Source: an uncultured Enterobacterales bacterium (GTDB taxonomy: Bacteria; Pseudomonadota; Gammaproteobacteria; Enterobacterales; Enterobacteriaceae). Taken from it: 41,232 nt of DNA. The position numbers were made by a program, and so were the translations under genes. The notes under the pieces were generated by a model that had not been told where the DNA came from, ran no database searches, and saw only the letters and a program-made list of their open reading frames with translations. Below are positions 21,154 to 33,851 of this stretch, in pieces. Location: the NCBI GenBank assembly GCA_946478305.1, contig CAMLBO010000037.1, forward strand, positions 1 to 41,232. The letters are read 5' to 3'. The first letter of the stretch is position 1. Each line of letters starts with the position of its first letter.

Positions 21154-22317
21154 ATGCTTAAACGTCGCGTTAATTCTGTGTATATCACTTTTTTATTGGT
21201 CTCTTTACTGTGCGGGATCGCGGGCGCTTTACAGGCGCCGACGCTGAGCCTGTTTCTGACCAATGAAGTTAACGTACGTCCGATGTGGGTAGGACTGTTC
21301 TATACGGTAAACGCCATTGCCGGGATTGCCATCAGTTTCTTGTTGGCCAACCGTTCCGATAACAAAGGCGATCGCCGCAAGTTACTGCTGGTCTGCATTT
21401 TGATGGCTATAGGTAATAGTCTGGTGTTTGCCTTCAGTCGCGACTATCTGGTGCTGATCACCGTCGGTGTCCTGCTCGCCGCCATAGCCAATGCCGCGAT
21501 GCCCCAGATGTTTGCTCTAGCACGTGAACATGCAGACCGTTCGTCCAGCGAAGTGGTGATGTTCAGCTCGATGATGCGCGCCATGCTGTCACTGGCCTGG
21601 GTGCTGGGACCGCCACTCTCATTTATGCTGGCGCTGAAATATGGTTTCACGCTGATGTATCTTTGTGCTGCTGGGGTGTATGTCGCCAGCATGGTGATGA
21701 TCTGGGTGTTTCTGCCGTCAGTGCCGCGTGCAGAGCAGACTGTTGATAAGGTGGTAGTGCCGGTCAGCGCATGGCGAAACCGGGATGTCCGACTGCTGTT
21801 TCTTGCCTCGTTACTGATGTGGACCTGCAACATCATGTATGTGATCGACATGCCGTTGTACATCACGCGTGATTTAGGGCTGCCTGAAGGTCTGGCGGGC
21901 CTGCTAATGGGGACCGCCGCCGGGATTGAAATTCCGGCGATGCTGCTGGCAGGGTACCTGGTGAAACGCTGGGGTAAACGTCGGTTAATGTTGTTCGCCG
22001 TGGCCAGTGGGGTCTTGTTCTACGCCGGGCTGGTCCTGTTTGAATCCAAAACTGCATTGATGCTGTTGCAACTGTTCAACGCCATATTCATTGGGATCAT
22101 CGCAGGGATTGGTATGCTTTATTTTCAAGATCTTATGCCCGGACGTGCAGGCTCTGCAACGACGCTTTTTACCAATAGCATATCCACTGGCGTGATCTGT
22201 GCGGGGTTGTTGCAGGGCGCGATAGTGGAAAATTTTGGGCACGAACCGGTTTACTGGGTCATTACGTTTTTGTCGCTGGTGGCCTTTGGCCTGATGTGGA
22301 AAGTGAAAGACGTCTGA
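21154..22317 (+). CDS. setA: Sugar efflux transporter SetA
   Basis: Major-facilitator-superfamily proton-linked sugar efflux pump of the SET family, taking out glucosides such as IPTG and lactose in E. coli and helping with glucose-phosphate stress. The ATG at 21154 (MLKRRVNSVY) has AGGGA just upstream and gives 387 residues; the longer open frame back to 20998 enters the SgrS terminator. About twelve membrane segments are visible, with MFS loop-2 LANRSDNKGDRRK (about 66-78) and the family block FQDLMPGRAGSATTLFTNSISTG split over the second half. It lies downstream of SgrS on the same strand, as in E. coli. Confidence 0.95.
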   Translation: MLKRRVNSVYITFLLVSLLCGIAGALQAPTLSLFLTNEVNVRPMWVGLFYTVNAIAGIAISFLLANRSDNKGDRRKLLLVCILMAIGNSLVFAFSRDYLVLITVGVLLAAIANAAMPQMFALAREHADRSSSEVVMFSSMMRAMLSLAWVLGPPLSFMLALKYGFTLMYLCAAGVYVASMVMIWVFLPSVPRAEQTVDKVVVPVSAWRNRDVRLLFLASLLMWTCNIMYVIDMPLYITRDLGLPEGLAGLLMGTAAGIEIPAMLLAGYLVKRWGKRRLMLFAVASGVLFYAGLVLFESKTALMLLQLFNAIFIGIIAGIGMLYFQDLMPGRAGSATTLFTNSISTGVICAGLLQGAIVENFGHEPVYWVITFLSLVAFGLMWKVKDV

Positions 22318-22361
22318 TTGTCCTGCGAGCTCTCTTTCTGATGAGACATTTGACGAACAAT

Positions 22362-22390
22362 AAAAACCCGCGATATACGCGGGTTTTTTT
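22362..22390. terminator. Bidirectional terminator between setA and leuD
   Basis: Stem CCCGCG (22367-22372) / CGCGGG (22378-22383) with loop ATATA is flanked by five A and seven T. It lies between convergent setA and leuD and should stop both transcripts. Confidence 0.9.
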
Positions 22391-22408
22391 ATACTTGTGA
22401 TCGAACCA

Positions 22409-23011
22409 TCAGTTCATAAATGACGGCTGTTTGTTCTCATAAGTTGAGATATTCGCTTCGTGCTGCAACGTTAGGCCGATGCTGTCGAGACCATTAATCA
22501 TGCAGTGGCGGCGGAAGCTGTCGATCTCAAACGGATAACTTTTATCACCTGCCTGAACGGTCTGGTTTTCCAGATCCACCACGAAGGTGATCCCTTCGTT
22601 GGCTTCGACCAGCTTGAACAACTCATCAATTTGCGCATCACTCAGGGTGATGGGCAGCAGCTGGTTGTTAAACGAGTTACCGTAGAAAATATCGGCGAAG
22701 CTTGGGGCAATTACCGCGTGGAAGCCGTAGTCAGTCAGCGCCCACGGCGCATGTTCGCGCGATGAGCCGCAGCCAAAGTTTTCACGTGCCAGCAGGATAC
22801 TCGCGCCTTTATAACGCGGCTTGTTCAGCACGAAGTCCGGGTTAGGCTTCTGTCCTGCATCGTCAAGGAAACGCCAGTCGTTAAACAGGTGCTGACCAAA
22901 ACCGGTGCGCGTCACTTTCTGCAAAAACTGCTTAGGAATAATGGCGTCAGTATCGACGTTAGCCGCATCCAGCGGAACCACCAGACCAATGTGTTGGGTA
23001 AATTTAGCCAT
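22409..23011 (-). CDS. leuD: 3-isopropylmalate dehydratase small subunit
   Basis: LeuD pairs with LeuC to isomerise 2-isopropylmalate to 3-isopropylmalate in leucine synthesis. The 200 residues match the usual 201. The aconitase swivel domain shows [16 protein letters not shown] (14-29) and the [13 protein letters not shown] block (about 76-88) that closes over the substrate. It is the last gene of leuABCD, 10 bp after leuC, and is followed by the terminator shared with setA. Confidence 0.97.
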   Translation of the reverse strand: MAKFTQHIGLVVPLDAANVDTDAIIPKQFLQKVTRTGFGQHLFNDWRFLDDAGQKPNPDFVLNKPRYKGASILLARENFGCGSSREHAPWALTDYGFHAVIAPSFADIFYGNSFNNQLLPITLSDAQIDELFKLVEANEGITFVVDLENQTVQAGDKSYPFEIDSFRRHCMINGLDSIGLTLQHEANISTYENKQPSFMN

Positions 23012-23021
23012 GGTGTTTTCC

Positions 23022-27089
<4,068 letters not shown>

Positions 27090-27130
27090 GGGTAGATTCC
27101 TTGTCTGCTTTACTTTCACGCCGTGGAGGT

Positions 27131-27159
27131 AAAAAAAAACCCGCGCATCGGCGCGGGTT
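27131..27159 (-). terminator. leu operon attenuator (terminator hairpin)
   Basis: On the minus strand stem CCCGCGC (27151-27157 complement) / GCGCGGG (27140-27146 complement) with a 4-nt loop runs straight into nine T (27131-27139). It lies between leuL and leuA, the place of the classic leucine attenuator. Confidence 0.92.
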
Positions 27160-27180
27160 GAGTGTCTGTGGAAGAGGAAA

Positions 27181-27264
27181 TCAGTTCTGATTTTCGGCCA
27201 CTGGCTTACCGCGCAAATTTTCTGCGTTAAGTAGTAGGCCTGATAGACGAGTGATCATGAACAT
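27181..27264 (-). CDS. leuL: leu operon leader peptide LeuL
   Basis: 27-residue leader peptide whose translation rate senses charged tRNA-Leu and controls the downstream attenuator. It begins [15 protein letters not shown] and holds five Leu: CTA, then CTA-CTA-CTT in a row, then TTG. Three of them are the rare CTA codon, as in E. coli leuL with its run of CTA codons. An internal ATG at 27258 is an alternative start. It lies between the leu promoter (27326-27354) and the attenuator, in the expected order. Confidence 0.9.
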   Translation of the reverse strand: MFMITRLSGLLLNAENLRGKPVAENQN

Positions 27265-27325
27265 GGATTTCAGCTTCTCTTAATAGTTAGGTAATCAAAT
27301 TAGGGTGTTTAAACCGTTGCCTAAA

Positions 27326-27354
27326 TTGATACGTGAATGCGCGATTCATGTCAA
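27326..27354 (-). promoter_or_regulatory. leuLABCD promoter
   Basis: On the minus strand a consensus TTGACA (27349-27354) and TATCAA (27326-27331) are separated by exactly 17 bp. The start would be near 27319, about 55 nt before leuL. The position and quality fit the main leu operon promoter. Confidence 0.8.
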
Positions 27355-27382
27355 CTATTCTGATGATAAAGGAGTAAGAACT

Positions 27383-27460
27383 ATGGGATGTGAGAGTAAA
27401 TCTCATTTGGTGGAAGATTCTGTCTATTGGCTCCTTTATGAAGTAATCAACATCCGATAA
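27383..27460 (+). CDS. Possible 25-residue small ORF divergent from the leu promoter
   Basis: ATG at 27383 is preceded by AAGGAG (27369-27374) with 8 nt spacing, a textbook ribosome binding site in otherwise AT-rich non-coding DNA. The 25-codon frame begins MGCESKSHLVEDSVYWLLYE and ends INIR. I do not recognise it. It lies just beyond the leu promoter on the other strand, toward leuO. A transcript would need a start within about 15 bp of the leu -35, for which I see no clear promoter. It could be a leader peptide, a microprotein or chance. Confidence 0.3.
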   Translation: MGCESKSHLVEDSVYWLLYEVINIR

Positions 27461-27838
27461 AGCAAGGGGGCGTAAATTGGTAGGCGGGTCTAATATAGGA
27501 CTCTATTTTTAGTTGCCGTGAAAATAACGCAATAAATTCATGTGATTACAAATATTCTGCTAATTTACGATTATTCATTCAATTTTTATATGTTGTTTAG
27601 ATAATTATTTTGTAGTTCCATATCATTCGCGAACAGTCGCAAAATAAAAAAATTGATACGTTTCATCTATTGCTAATTCTCTCACCCTGTCATTATGGAT
27701 GATGAACGATGTATTTTAGATTGATGTATCGTTGGGTCGTTTTTACCACTGGAATGTAGGATGTTATACAGAGAAACCTCAGTTAATTCGCGAATTATCT
27801 TAGGTTAAATAATGACTCTTATTCCATCGGAGAGAATA
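27461..27838. other. AT-rich leuO upstream region
   Basis: No convincing gene is visible in this strongly AT-rich stretch (many A/T runs around 27540-27660). In E. coli and Salmonella the same region before leuO is bound by H-NS and LeuO and silences leuO; the base composition here would fit, but no specific site was identified. A second possible leuO start (27812) lies at its end. Confidence 0.5.
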
Positions 27839-28783
27839 ATGACGGAAAAATTAGTTGATATTCACACAGAGTTAACAACTACCGCCGGACATCTGCGTAA
27901 TGTTGATCTTAACTTGCTGACCGTATTTGATGCTGTCATGCAACTGCAAAATATTACCCGAGCATCACAAATGCTGGGAATGTCTCAGCCGGCGGTCAGT
28001 AATGCGGTCTCACGCCTGAAAGTTATGTTTAATGATGACTTATTTGTCCGCAGCGGACGAGGCATTCAGCCAACAACCCGTGCCAGACAGCTGTTCGGAC
28101 CGATCCGGCAGGCATTGCAAACGGTGATGAATGAGCTTCCTGGCGCAGGTTTCGAACCTAAAACCAGTATGCGGCAGTTTAATATTGCGATATGCAGCCC
28201 TCTTGATATTCGCCTCACCGCAAATATTCTGAATGCATTGGAAACGACATCGTCATTCGTAAGCGTTAAGTTTCAAACTCTGATTTCAGAAAATATTGAA
28301 CACCAGTTGCGCTATCAGGATATTGAGTTCGTGATTGGCTATCGGAGTTTTGATGGTGCTGACTTTTGCCAGCAGGAAATGTTTACTGATGAACTGGTTT
28401 TAGTCGCCGCTCAGAATCATCCACGTATTAGCCCAGAAATGGCTGACGAGAAATATCTGAATGAACAACATGCTGTTGTCATGCTGGGGAATCATTATTC
28501 TTTTAGTTTACCTTATTATGACTCTCCTGCTGTTCAATCATTAATTGCGTATCAGGGGACAGATTTAAATAGTGTGATGAGTATTGTTTCAAGGACTCAG
28601 ATGGTCGCCCTGGTTCCACGCTGGCTGGCACAAATCCATGCGGGAATATTAAATCTTAATATCATCCCTGTGCCCTGGATGAACAATCAATTACCTTGTT
28701 ATCTGACCTGGCATGAGTCATCCAGTAAAGACCGGGGGAATATGTGGATGAAGTCTCTTCTCGAACAGTGGGATACCCTTTAA
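27839..28783 (+). CDS. leuO: LysR-type regulator LeuO
   Basis: LeuO is a LysR-family pleiotropic regulator that opposes H-NS silencing. From the ATG at 27839 it has 314 residues, the E. coli length, with GGAGAG about 6 nt upstream; another in-frame ATG at 27812 would add nine residues. The N-terminal winged helix contains the strongly conserved VDLNLLTVFDAVMQ...NITRASQMLGMSQPAV block (about 20-60), DDLFVRSGRGIQPT and a C-terminal periplasmic-binding-like effector domain. It is divergent from leuLABCD, as in E. coli. Confidence 0.95.
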   Translation: MTEKLVDIHTELTTTAGHLRNVDLNLLTVFDAVMQLQNITRASQMLGMSQPAVSNAVSRLKVMFNDDLFVRSGRGIQPTTRARQLFGPIRQALQTVMNELPGAGFEPKTSMRQFNIAICSPLDIRLTANILNALETTSSFVSVKFQTLISENIEHQLRYQDIEFVIGYRSFDGADFCQQEMFTDELVLVAAQNHPRISPEMADEKYLNEQHAVVMLGNHYSFSLPYYDSPAVQSLIAYQGTDLNSVMSIVSRTQMVALVPRWLAQIHAGILNLNIIPVPWMNNQLPCYLTWHESSSKDRGNMWMKSLLEQWDTL

Positions 28784-29076
28784 TCGTTATGAATTGGATG
28801 GGGTGAGTGATTATCTCTGATTAATAATAGCTATCTGGTTTTTTATCCTGCGCGGTAGTGCTTTGCTCTTCACTAATTTCCGCGCGGGGCAATCTGCAAT
28901 ATCCTACCACTCCGCTTTAAATTTTCTTTCGGCACGTCTGGATGAACCATAATTTGATTTGCCTGCCGTAACAGACTCGGTAGACTACGCGAATTGTTAA
29001 GAATGGTGAGTAAATGCAAATAAATCTTTGGGTTTATTGTGGCTTACTTTTCTTCCTTCCTTCAGGCCCGCAGATT

Positions 29077-30873
29077 ATGAACACGACTTTCACTGACTAT
29101 CATCTCGTTACCCGTTTCCGGATGCAGCTTTCCTCACAGCCTGACAACATTGCTTTTCGCGAATGGTCTGTGAATCATGAAACGACATTAACCTGGCGTG
29201 AAGCTGGCCAGGAAGTCGATCATCTATCCCGCTTGTTATTGCAATTAGGCATTGAAATACAAGATCGCGTGGCAATTTGCGGCAGCAATGGGATGGCGTG
29301 GACGCTGGCAGATATGGCGATTCTGCAACTTCGCGCCATCACCGTGCCCATATACTCCACCAATACTGCTGCGCAATCTGCCTATGTCTTAAATGATGCC
29401 GGGATCCATACGCTGTTTGTTCTTGGGCAGGCGCAATTTGATATTGCGATGCAACTGCGTGAACTGTGCCCGCAACTACAGCATATTCTGGTACTCGATG
29501 CGGATGTTGATCTGCACGGAGTCGCTATAGCTCGTCATGTTCAGGCGCAGGGGGTGGCGGATCCCTCTCTGGATAATGCTTTAGAGCAACGCATTGCGGA
29601 GTGTCACCTGGAGGATCTGTTTACCCTGATTTATACCTCTGGCACCACGGGTGAGCCTAAAGGTGTGATGCTTGATTACCGCAGTATGGCCACGCAGCTC
29701 CAGCAACATGAACAGCGCCTGACATTATCGGGCAGTGACGTATCCTTGTGTTTTCTGCCGCTGGCGCATGTTTTTGAGCGGGCATGGAGTTTCTTTGTCA
29801 TGCACTGCGGGGCACAGAACGTCTATCTAAGGGATACTGACCTGGTCCGCGATGCATTGCAGGCAGTGAAACCGACAGTCATGTGTGCAGTACCGCGTTT
29901 TTATGAAAAAGTTTTCAGCGCGATTAACCAGAAAGTGGCGCACTCCGGATATATCAAAAAGAAGCTGTTTCACTGGGCTATGGCCTGTGGAAGGGAAAAG
30001 TTTCTGCGCGAACGAGAAGGGAGGACCGCTGTCTGGTGGGAAAACCGCAAGTCAGCGTGGGCCGACAAACTGGTGCTCAGCAAGCTGCGTGATTTATTGG
30101 GTGGAAATCTGCGTTTTCTGCCTGCCGCGGGTGCTAGTCTGGATGATAATATCATTCTGTTCTTTGAATCTATTGGTCTTAAAATCAAATACGGTTATGG
30201 ATTGACGGAAAGTTGCGCCACGGTGACCTGTTGGGAAGAGAAGAATTTCCTCTTTGGCTCGGTAGGAACGCCACTGCCTTTAGTTGAGGTACGTATAGGC
30301 GAAGAAAATGAAATTCAGGTACGCGGGCCAACACTTTTCAGAGGATATTTTAATAAACCTGAAGAGACCGCAGCCAGTTTTACCGACGATGGCTGGTTCA
30401 AAACAGGCGATGCGGGAAAAAGGGATGAGCAGGGCAACCTGTTTGTCACTGAGCGTTTAAAAGATCTGATGAAAACGTCAGGCGGGAAATATATCGCACC
30501 GCAGCGTATAGAAGGTACTCTGGTGCAGGATCGCTATATTGAGCAGGCGGCGGTGATTGCTGATGCAAAGCATTTTGTTTCCGCACTTATCGTGCCAGAT
30601 TTTAATGCGCTGATTGAATATGCGCAGGCGCACCATATCGATTATCTGAATCGTGAAAGTTTCCTAAAGAATGAGCAGATTCTGTCGCTGTTTACTTATC
30701 GCGTCCGCGAGATCCAACATGAACTGGCAAGTTATGAGCAGGTGAAGAAATTTGCCCTGTTGACGACGCCATTTACCATGGAAGCCGGAGAGCTGACGCC
30801 GACGCTGAAGCTGCGGCGCAAAGTGATCTTGCAGCGTTACAAAAAACAGGTTGATACCTTCTATTGTGACTAA
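29077..30873 (+). CDS. Long-chain acyl-CoA synthetase (AMP-forming, FAA1-type)
   Basis: ANL-superfamily enzyme that would adenylate a carboxylic acid, probably a long-chain fatty acid, and transfer it to CoA. From the ATG at 29077 it has 598 residues. Motifs include the AMP-binding loop YTSGTTGEPKG (186-196), the KYGYGLTESCA block, TGDAG with the ERLKDLMKTSGGKYIAPQ hinge, and TPTLKLRRK near the C-terminus. It resembles the FAA1/ACSL group more than FadD; substrate is not shown. An in-frame ATG at 29014 with GGTGAG upstream would add 21 hydrophobic residues. The gene sits between leuO and ilvI, where I know none in E. coli. Confidence 0.88.
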   Translation: MNTTFTDYHLVTRFRMQLSSQPDNIAFREWSVNHETTLTWREAGQEVDHLSRLLLQLGIEIQDRVAICGSNGMAWTLADMAILQLRAITVPIYSTNTAAQSAYVLNDAGIHTLFVLGQAQFDIAMQLRELCPQLQHILVLDADVDLHGVAIARHVQAQGVADPSLDNALEQRIAECHLEDLFTLIYTSGTTGEPKGVMLDYRSMATQLQQHEQRLTLSGSDVSLCFLPLAHVFERAWSFFVMHCGAQNVYLRDTDLVRDALQAVKPTVMCAVPRFYEKVFSAINQKVAHSGYIKKKLFHWAMACGREKFLREREGRTAVWWENRKSAWADKLVLSKLRDLLGGNLRFLPAAGASLDDNIILFFESIGLKIKYGYGLTESCATVTCWEEKNFLFGSVGTPLPLVEVRIGEENEIQVRGPTLFRGYFNKPEETAASFTDDGWFKTGDAGKRDEQGNLFVTERLKDLMKTSGGKYIAPQRIEGTLVQDRYIEQAAVIADAKHFVSALIVPDFNALIEYAQAHHIDYLNRESFLKNEQILSLFTYRVREIQHELASYEQVKKFALLTTPFTMEAGELTPTLKLRRKVILQRYKKQVDTFYCD

Positions 30874-31303
30874 TGTCACATTTCACTGAAGCGCAGCCCT
30901 TTGTGCTGGGGTGAGGAATCTTCTCATCCCGGCTATCATGAAATCGACCTAAAAGTAGCGCTTAGCCGTGTCATAATTTAATGCTGTAATTTCTTCCCCC
31001 TTCCTGATATTCCTGAGTAGTTGCTTTCGTTGAGCAGTGTTTTGTCTGGAGAGAGCCGGGCAGGGCAGTTCGACCCAATAACCCTGTACTTATTGCGGCA
31101 TTTTGCCGTTTGCCTGACCTAAATTCAGACGTTATGGTACTGAGTTAAATGAGTGTAATCCGATAAGAACAACGGGCTTGTCCCTCTTACCCGGAACGGC
31201 AGGAAATGATTTCCAACGTTCTTTTGAGTTGCTGACTTACCCTGGCAATTCACTTATTAAAATAAGTCATCCTATTAGAAACAAAAAGCCTGGAGGCAAA
31301 ACC
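30874..31303. other. Intergenic region upstream of ilvI
   Basis: No gene is supported here. An 8-bp stem (30908-30915/30923-30930) after the ligase gene lacks a T-run, so it is a weak candidate for transcript end only. The ilvIH promoter, Lrp-activated in E. coli, should lie in the right half, but I could not fix its -10 and -35. Confidence 0.4.
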
Positions 31304-33022
31304 ATGGAGATGTTGTCAGGAGCCGAGATGGTCGTTCGATCATTGATCGACCAGGGCGTTAAACACGTATTCGGTTATCCCGGCGGAGCGGTGCTGGATA
31401 TCTACGATGCCCTGCATACGGTCGGCGGGATTGATCATGTGCTGGTGAGGCATGAACAGGGCGCTGTTCATATGGCTGATGGTTATGCCCGCGCCACCGG
31501 CGATGTGGGCGTGGTGCTGGTGACTTCTGGTCCCGGCGCAACGAATGCTATCACCGGCATTGCTACGGCCTATATGGATTCCATTCCACTGGTGGTGTTG
31601 TCAGGCCAGGTACATAGTTCACTCATCGGCTATGATGCTTTCCAGGAATGTGACATGGTGGGGATCTCCCGCCCGGTGGTAAAACATAGCTTTCTGGTGA
31701 AGCGTGCGGAAGACATTCCGACGGTGCTTAAAAAAGCATTCTATCTGGCATCAACTGGCCGACCGGGGCCGGTAGTGGTCGATTTGCCAAAAGACGTGGT
31801 AAACCCGCAGATAAAACTGCCCTACGCCTATCCGGAGCACGTCAGCCTTCGCTCTTATAACCCGACCGTACAGGGCCACCGTGGGCAAATTAAACGCGCA
31901 TTGCAAACTCTGCTGGCAGCTAAAAAACCGGTGTTGTACGTGGGCGGTGGCGCGATCAATTCAGCGTGTCATGACGAACTTTTGCAACTGGCAGAAAAGC
32001 TCAATTTGCCGGTAACCAGTTCACTTATGGGGCTGGGGGCATTCCCCGGCACACACCGCCAAAGTGTCGGTATGTTAGGTATGCACGGTACCTATGAAGC
32101 CAATATGACGATGCATAACGCCGATCTGATTTTCGGCGTGGGCGTACGTTTTGATGACCGCACGACCAACAATCTGGCCAAGTACTGCCCGAATGCCACC
32201 ATTATGCATATCGATATCGACCCGACGTCGATCTCCAAAACGGTGAGCGCAGACATTCCTATCGTTGGCGACGCCAAACAAACTCTGGAGCAGATGCTTG
32301 AACTGTTGGCCCAAAGTGACGAGAAGCAGGAATATGACGCGCTGCGTGACTGGTGGCAGAGTATCGAACAGTGGCGCACTAAAAACTGTCTCGGTTATGA
32401 CAAGAACAGCGGCACAATCAAGCCTCAGGCGGTCATAGAGACGCTTCACCGGCTCACCAAGGGGGATGCCTATGTCACGTCCGATGTCGGCCAGCACCAG
32501 ATGTTTGCGGCGCTCTACTACCCGTTTGATAAGCCACGTCGCTGGATAAACTCAGGCGGCCTCGGCACCATGGGCTTTGGTTTGCCTGCGGCACTGGGTG
32601 TGAAACTGGGTTTACCTGATGAAACGGTCATTTGTGTCACGGGTGACGGCAGTATTCAGATGAATATTCAGGAACTCTCTACGGCACTGCAATACGATTT
32701 GCCGGTGATCGTGGTCAACCTTAACAACGGTTACCTCGGCATGGTGAAACAGTGGCAGGATATGATTTATTCAGGACGCCACTCCCAGTCTTACATGCAG
32801 TCACTGCCTGATTTTGTCAAACTGGCGGAAGCCTATGGACATGTGGGGATTGCGATCCGCACTCCGGATGAGCTGGAAAGCAAACTGGCGCTGGCGCTGG
32901 AACAGAAAAACCGTCTGGTATTTGTGGATATCAGCGTAGATGAAACAGAACACGTTTACCCTATGCACATCCGAGGCGGTGCGATGGACGAAATGTGGTT
33001 AAGCAAAACGGAGAGGACCTGA
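31304..33022 (+). CDS. ilvI: Acetohydroxyacid synthase III large subunit
   Basis: Thiamine-diphosphate- and FAD-dependent catalytic subunit that makes 2-acetolactate and 2-aceto-2-hydroxybutyrate for valine, leucine and isoleucine. The ATG at 31304 ([14 protein letters not shown]) has GGAGG 7 nt upstream and gives 572 residues; E. coli has 574. The longer frame from 31178 is not conserved. Visible are the catalytic Glu in [14 protein letters not shown] (about 41-54), [12 protein letters not shown] and the ThDP motif GDGSIQMN...NN (about 447-475). The stop lies 2 bp before ilvH. Confidence 0.97.
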   Translation: MEMLSGAEMVVRSLIDQGVKHVFGYPGGAVLDIYDALHTVGGIDHVLVRHEQGAVHMADGYARATGDVGVVLVTSGPGATNAITGIATAYMDSIPLVVLSGQVHSSLIGYDAFQECDMVGISRPVVKHSFLVKRAEDIPTVLKKAFYLASTGRPGPVVVDLPKDVVNPQIKLPYAYPEHVSLRSYNPTVQGHRGQIKRALQTLLAAKKPVLYVGGGAINSACHDELLQLAEKLNLPVTSSLMGLGAFPGTHRQSVGMLGMHGTYEANMTMHNADLIFGVGVRFDDRTTNNLAKYCPNATIMHIDIDPTSISKTVSADIPIVGDAKQTLEQMLELLAQSDEKQEYDALRDWWQSIEQWRTKNCLGYDKNSGTIKPQAVIETLHRLTKGDAYVTSDVGQHQMFAALYYPFDKPRRWINSGGLGTMGFGLPAALGVKLGLPDETVICVTGDGSIQMNIQELSTALQYDLPVIVVNLNNGYLGMVKQWQDMIYSGRHSQSYMQSLPDFVKLAEAYGHVGIAIRTPDELESKLALALEQKNRLVFVDISVDETEHVYPMHIRGGAMDEMWLSKTERT

Positions 33023-33024
33023 TC

Positions 33025-33516
33025 ATGCGCCGGATTTTATCAGTACTGCTGGAGAACGAATCGGGGGCGTTATCACGCGTGGTTGGCCTTTTCTCGCAGC
33101 GCGGCTACAACATTGAAAGCCTGACCGTGGCCCCGACCGATGACCCGACCTTATCACGCATGACTATTCAGACCGTGGGTGATGCCAAGGTGCTTGAGCA
33201 GATCGAAAAGCAACTGCATAAACTGGTGGACGTGCTACGCGTCAATGAGCTGGTGCAGGGCGCTCACGTTGAACGTGAGATCATGCTGGTCAAGTTGCAG
33301 GCTTCAGGCTATGGCCGCGAAGAGGTGAAACGTTCCACTGAGATTTTTCGTGGGCAGATTGTGGATGTCACGGCCACGCTTTACACGGTACAACTGGCTG
33401 GCACCAGCGACAAACTCGATGCTTTCCTGGCAACGGTGCGGGAAGTGGCCGAAATTGTTGAAGTTGCCCGTTCCGGCGTAGTGGGTGTTTCCCGTGGCGA
33501 TAAAGTGATGCGCTAA
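33025..33516 (+). CDS. ilvH: Acetohydroxyacid synthase III small (regulatory) subunit
   Basis: IlvH activates IlvI and gives it valine sensitivity. The 163 residues match E. coli exactly in length. The N-terminal ACT domain begins [19 protein letters not shown] and contains the valine-site region [15 protein letters not shown] (about 22-36); the C-terminal half is the second regulatory domain. The ATG at 33025 follows the ilvI stop by 2 bp, a coupled pair, and the open frame ten codons upstream is the end of ilvI. A terminator follows. Confidence 0.97.
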   Translation: MRRILSVLLENESGALSRVVGLFSQRGYNIESLTVAPTDDPTLSRMTIQTVGDAKVLEQIEKQLHKLVDVLRVNELVQGAHVEREIMLVKLQASGYGREEVKRSTEIFRGQIVDVTATLYTVQLAGTSDKLDAFLATVREVAEIVEVARSGVVGVSRGDKVMR

Positions 33517-33570
33517 CAGCCGCTGCGTTTCGCCAGCGTCATTTCAACGGCGACAAGCGCTATGTGAGAC

Positions 33571-33604
33571 AAAAGCCCAACCTTCAGGTTGGGCTTTTAT
33601 TTTG
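33571..33604 (+). terminator. Rho-independent terminator of ilvIH
   Basis: A perfect 12-bp stem AAAAGCCCAACC (33571-33582) / GGTTGGGCTTTT (33587-33598) with TTCA loop is followed by ATTTTG. It lies 55 bp after ilvH. Confidence 0.9.
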
Positions 33605-33851
33605 TCACGAGGTCTGAACCTTCTTGGCGAAAATGAAGGTTTCAGGTGAAACGATTCGGTAAAACACCTTGCTCAGCAAGGTCTTCTGCGGTTAGATAAC
33701 AAAAATTTAATTAATCATTTCGGCATCCGCCTGCGCGTTATGCGCCGCCGGAATAGCCAAAAAAGAGCAGGAAACGCCTTTGCCGTTCAGTGTGACGGTC
33801 AATTCCAGGCGGCTGCATTTGATTTTATGAGCAATGAAAGGGGTTTTCTCG
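33605..33851. other. Intergenic region upstream of cra
   Basis: Besides the candidate Cra operator and a perfect 8-bp inverted repeat ACCTTGCT/AGCAAGGT (33666-33682), no gene or firm promoter was identified. The region is expected to hold the cra promoter. Confidence 0.4.
33645..33658. promoter_or_regulatory. Candidate Cra (FruR) operator upstream of cra
   Basis: GGTGAAACGATTCG fits the Cra consensus (TGAAACGNTTCA-like, degenerate on the right) at 13 of 14 positions by my count of the RSTGAAWCSNTHHW form. It lies about 200 bp upstream of cra, so autoregulation is possible. A short hairpin (33666-33682) follows. Confidence 0.5.

Noticed and set aside
30908-30930. Stem-loop after the acyl-CoA ligase gene as a terminator
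   Set aside because: The 8-bp stem is not followed by a T-run, so an intrinsic terminator is not supported.
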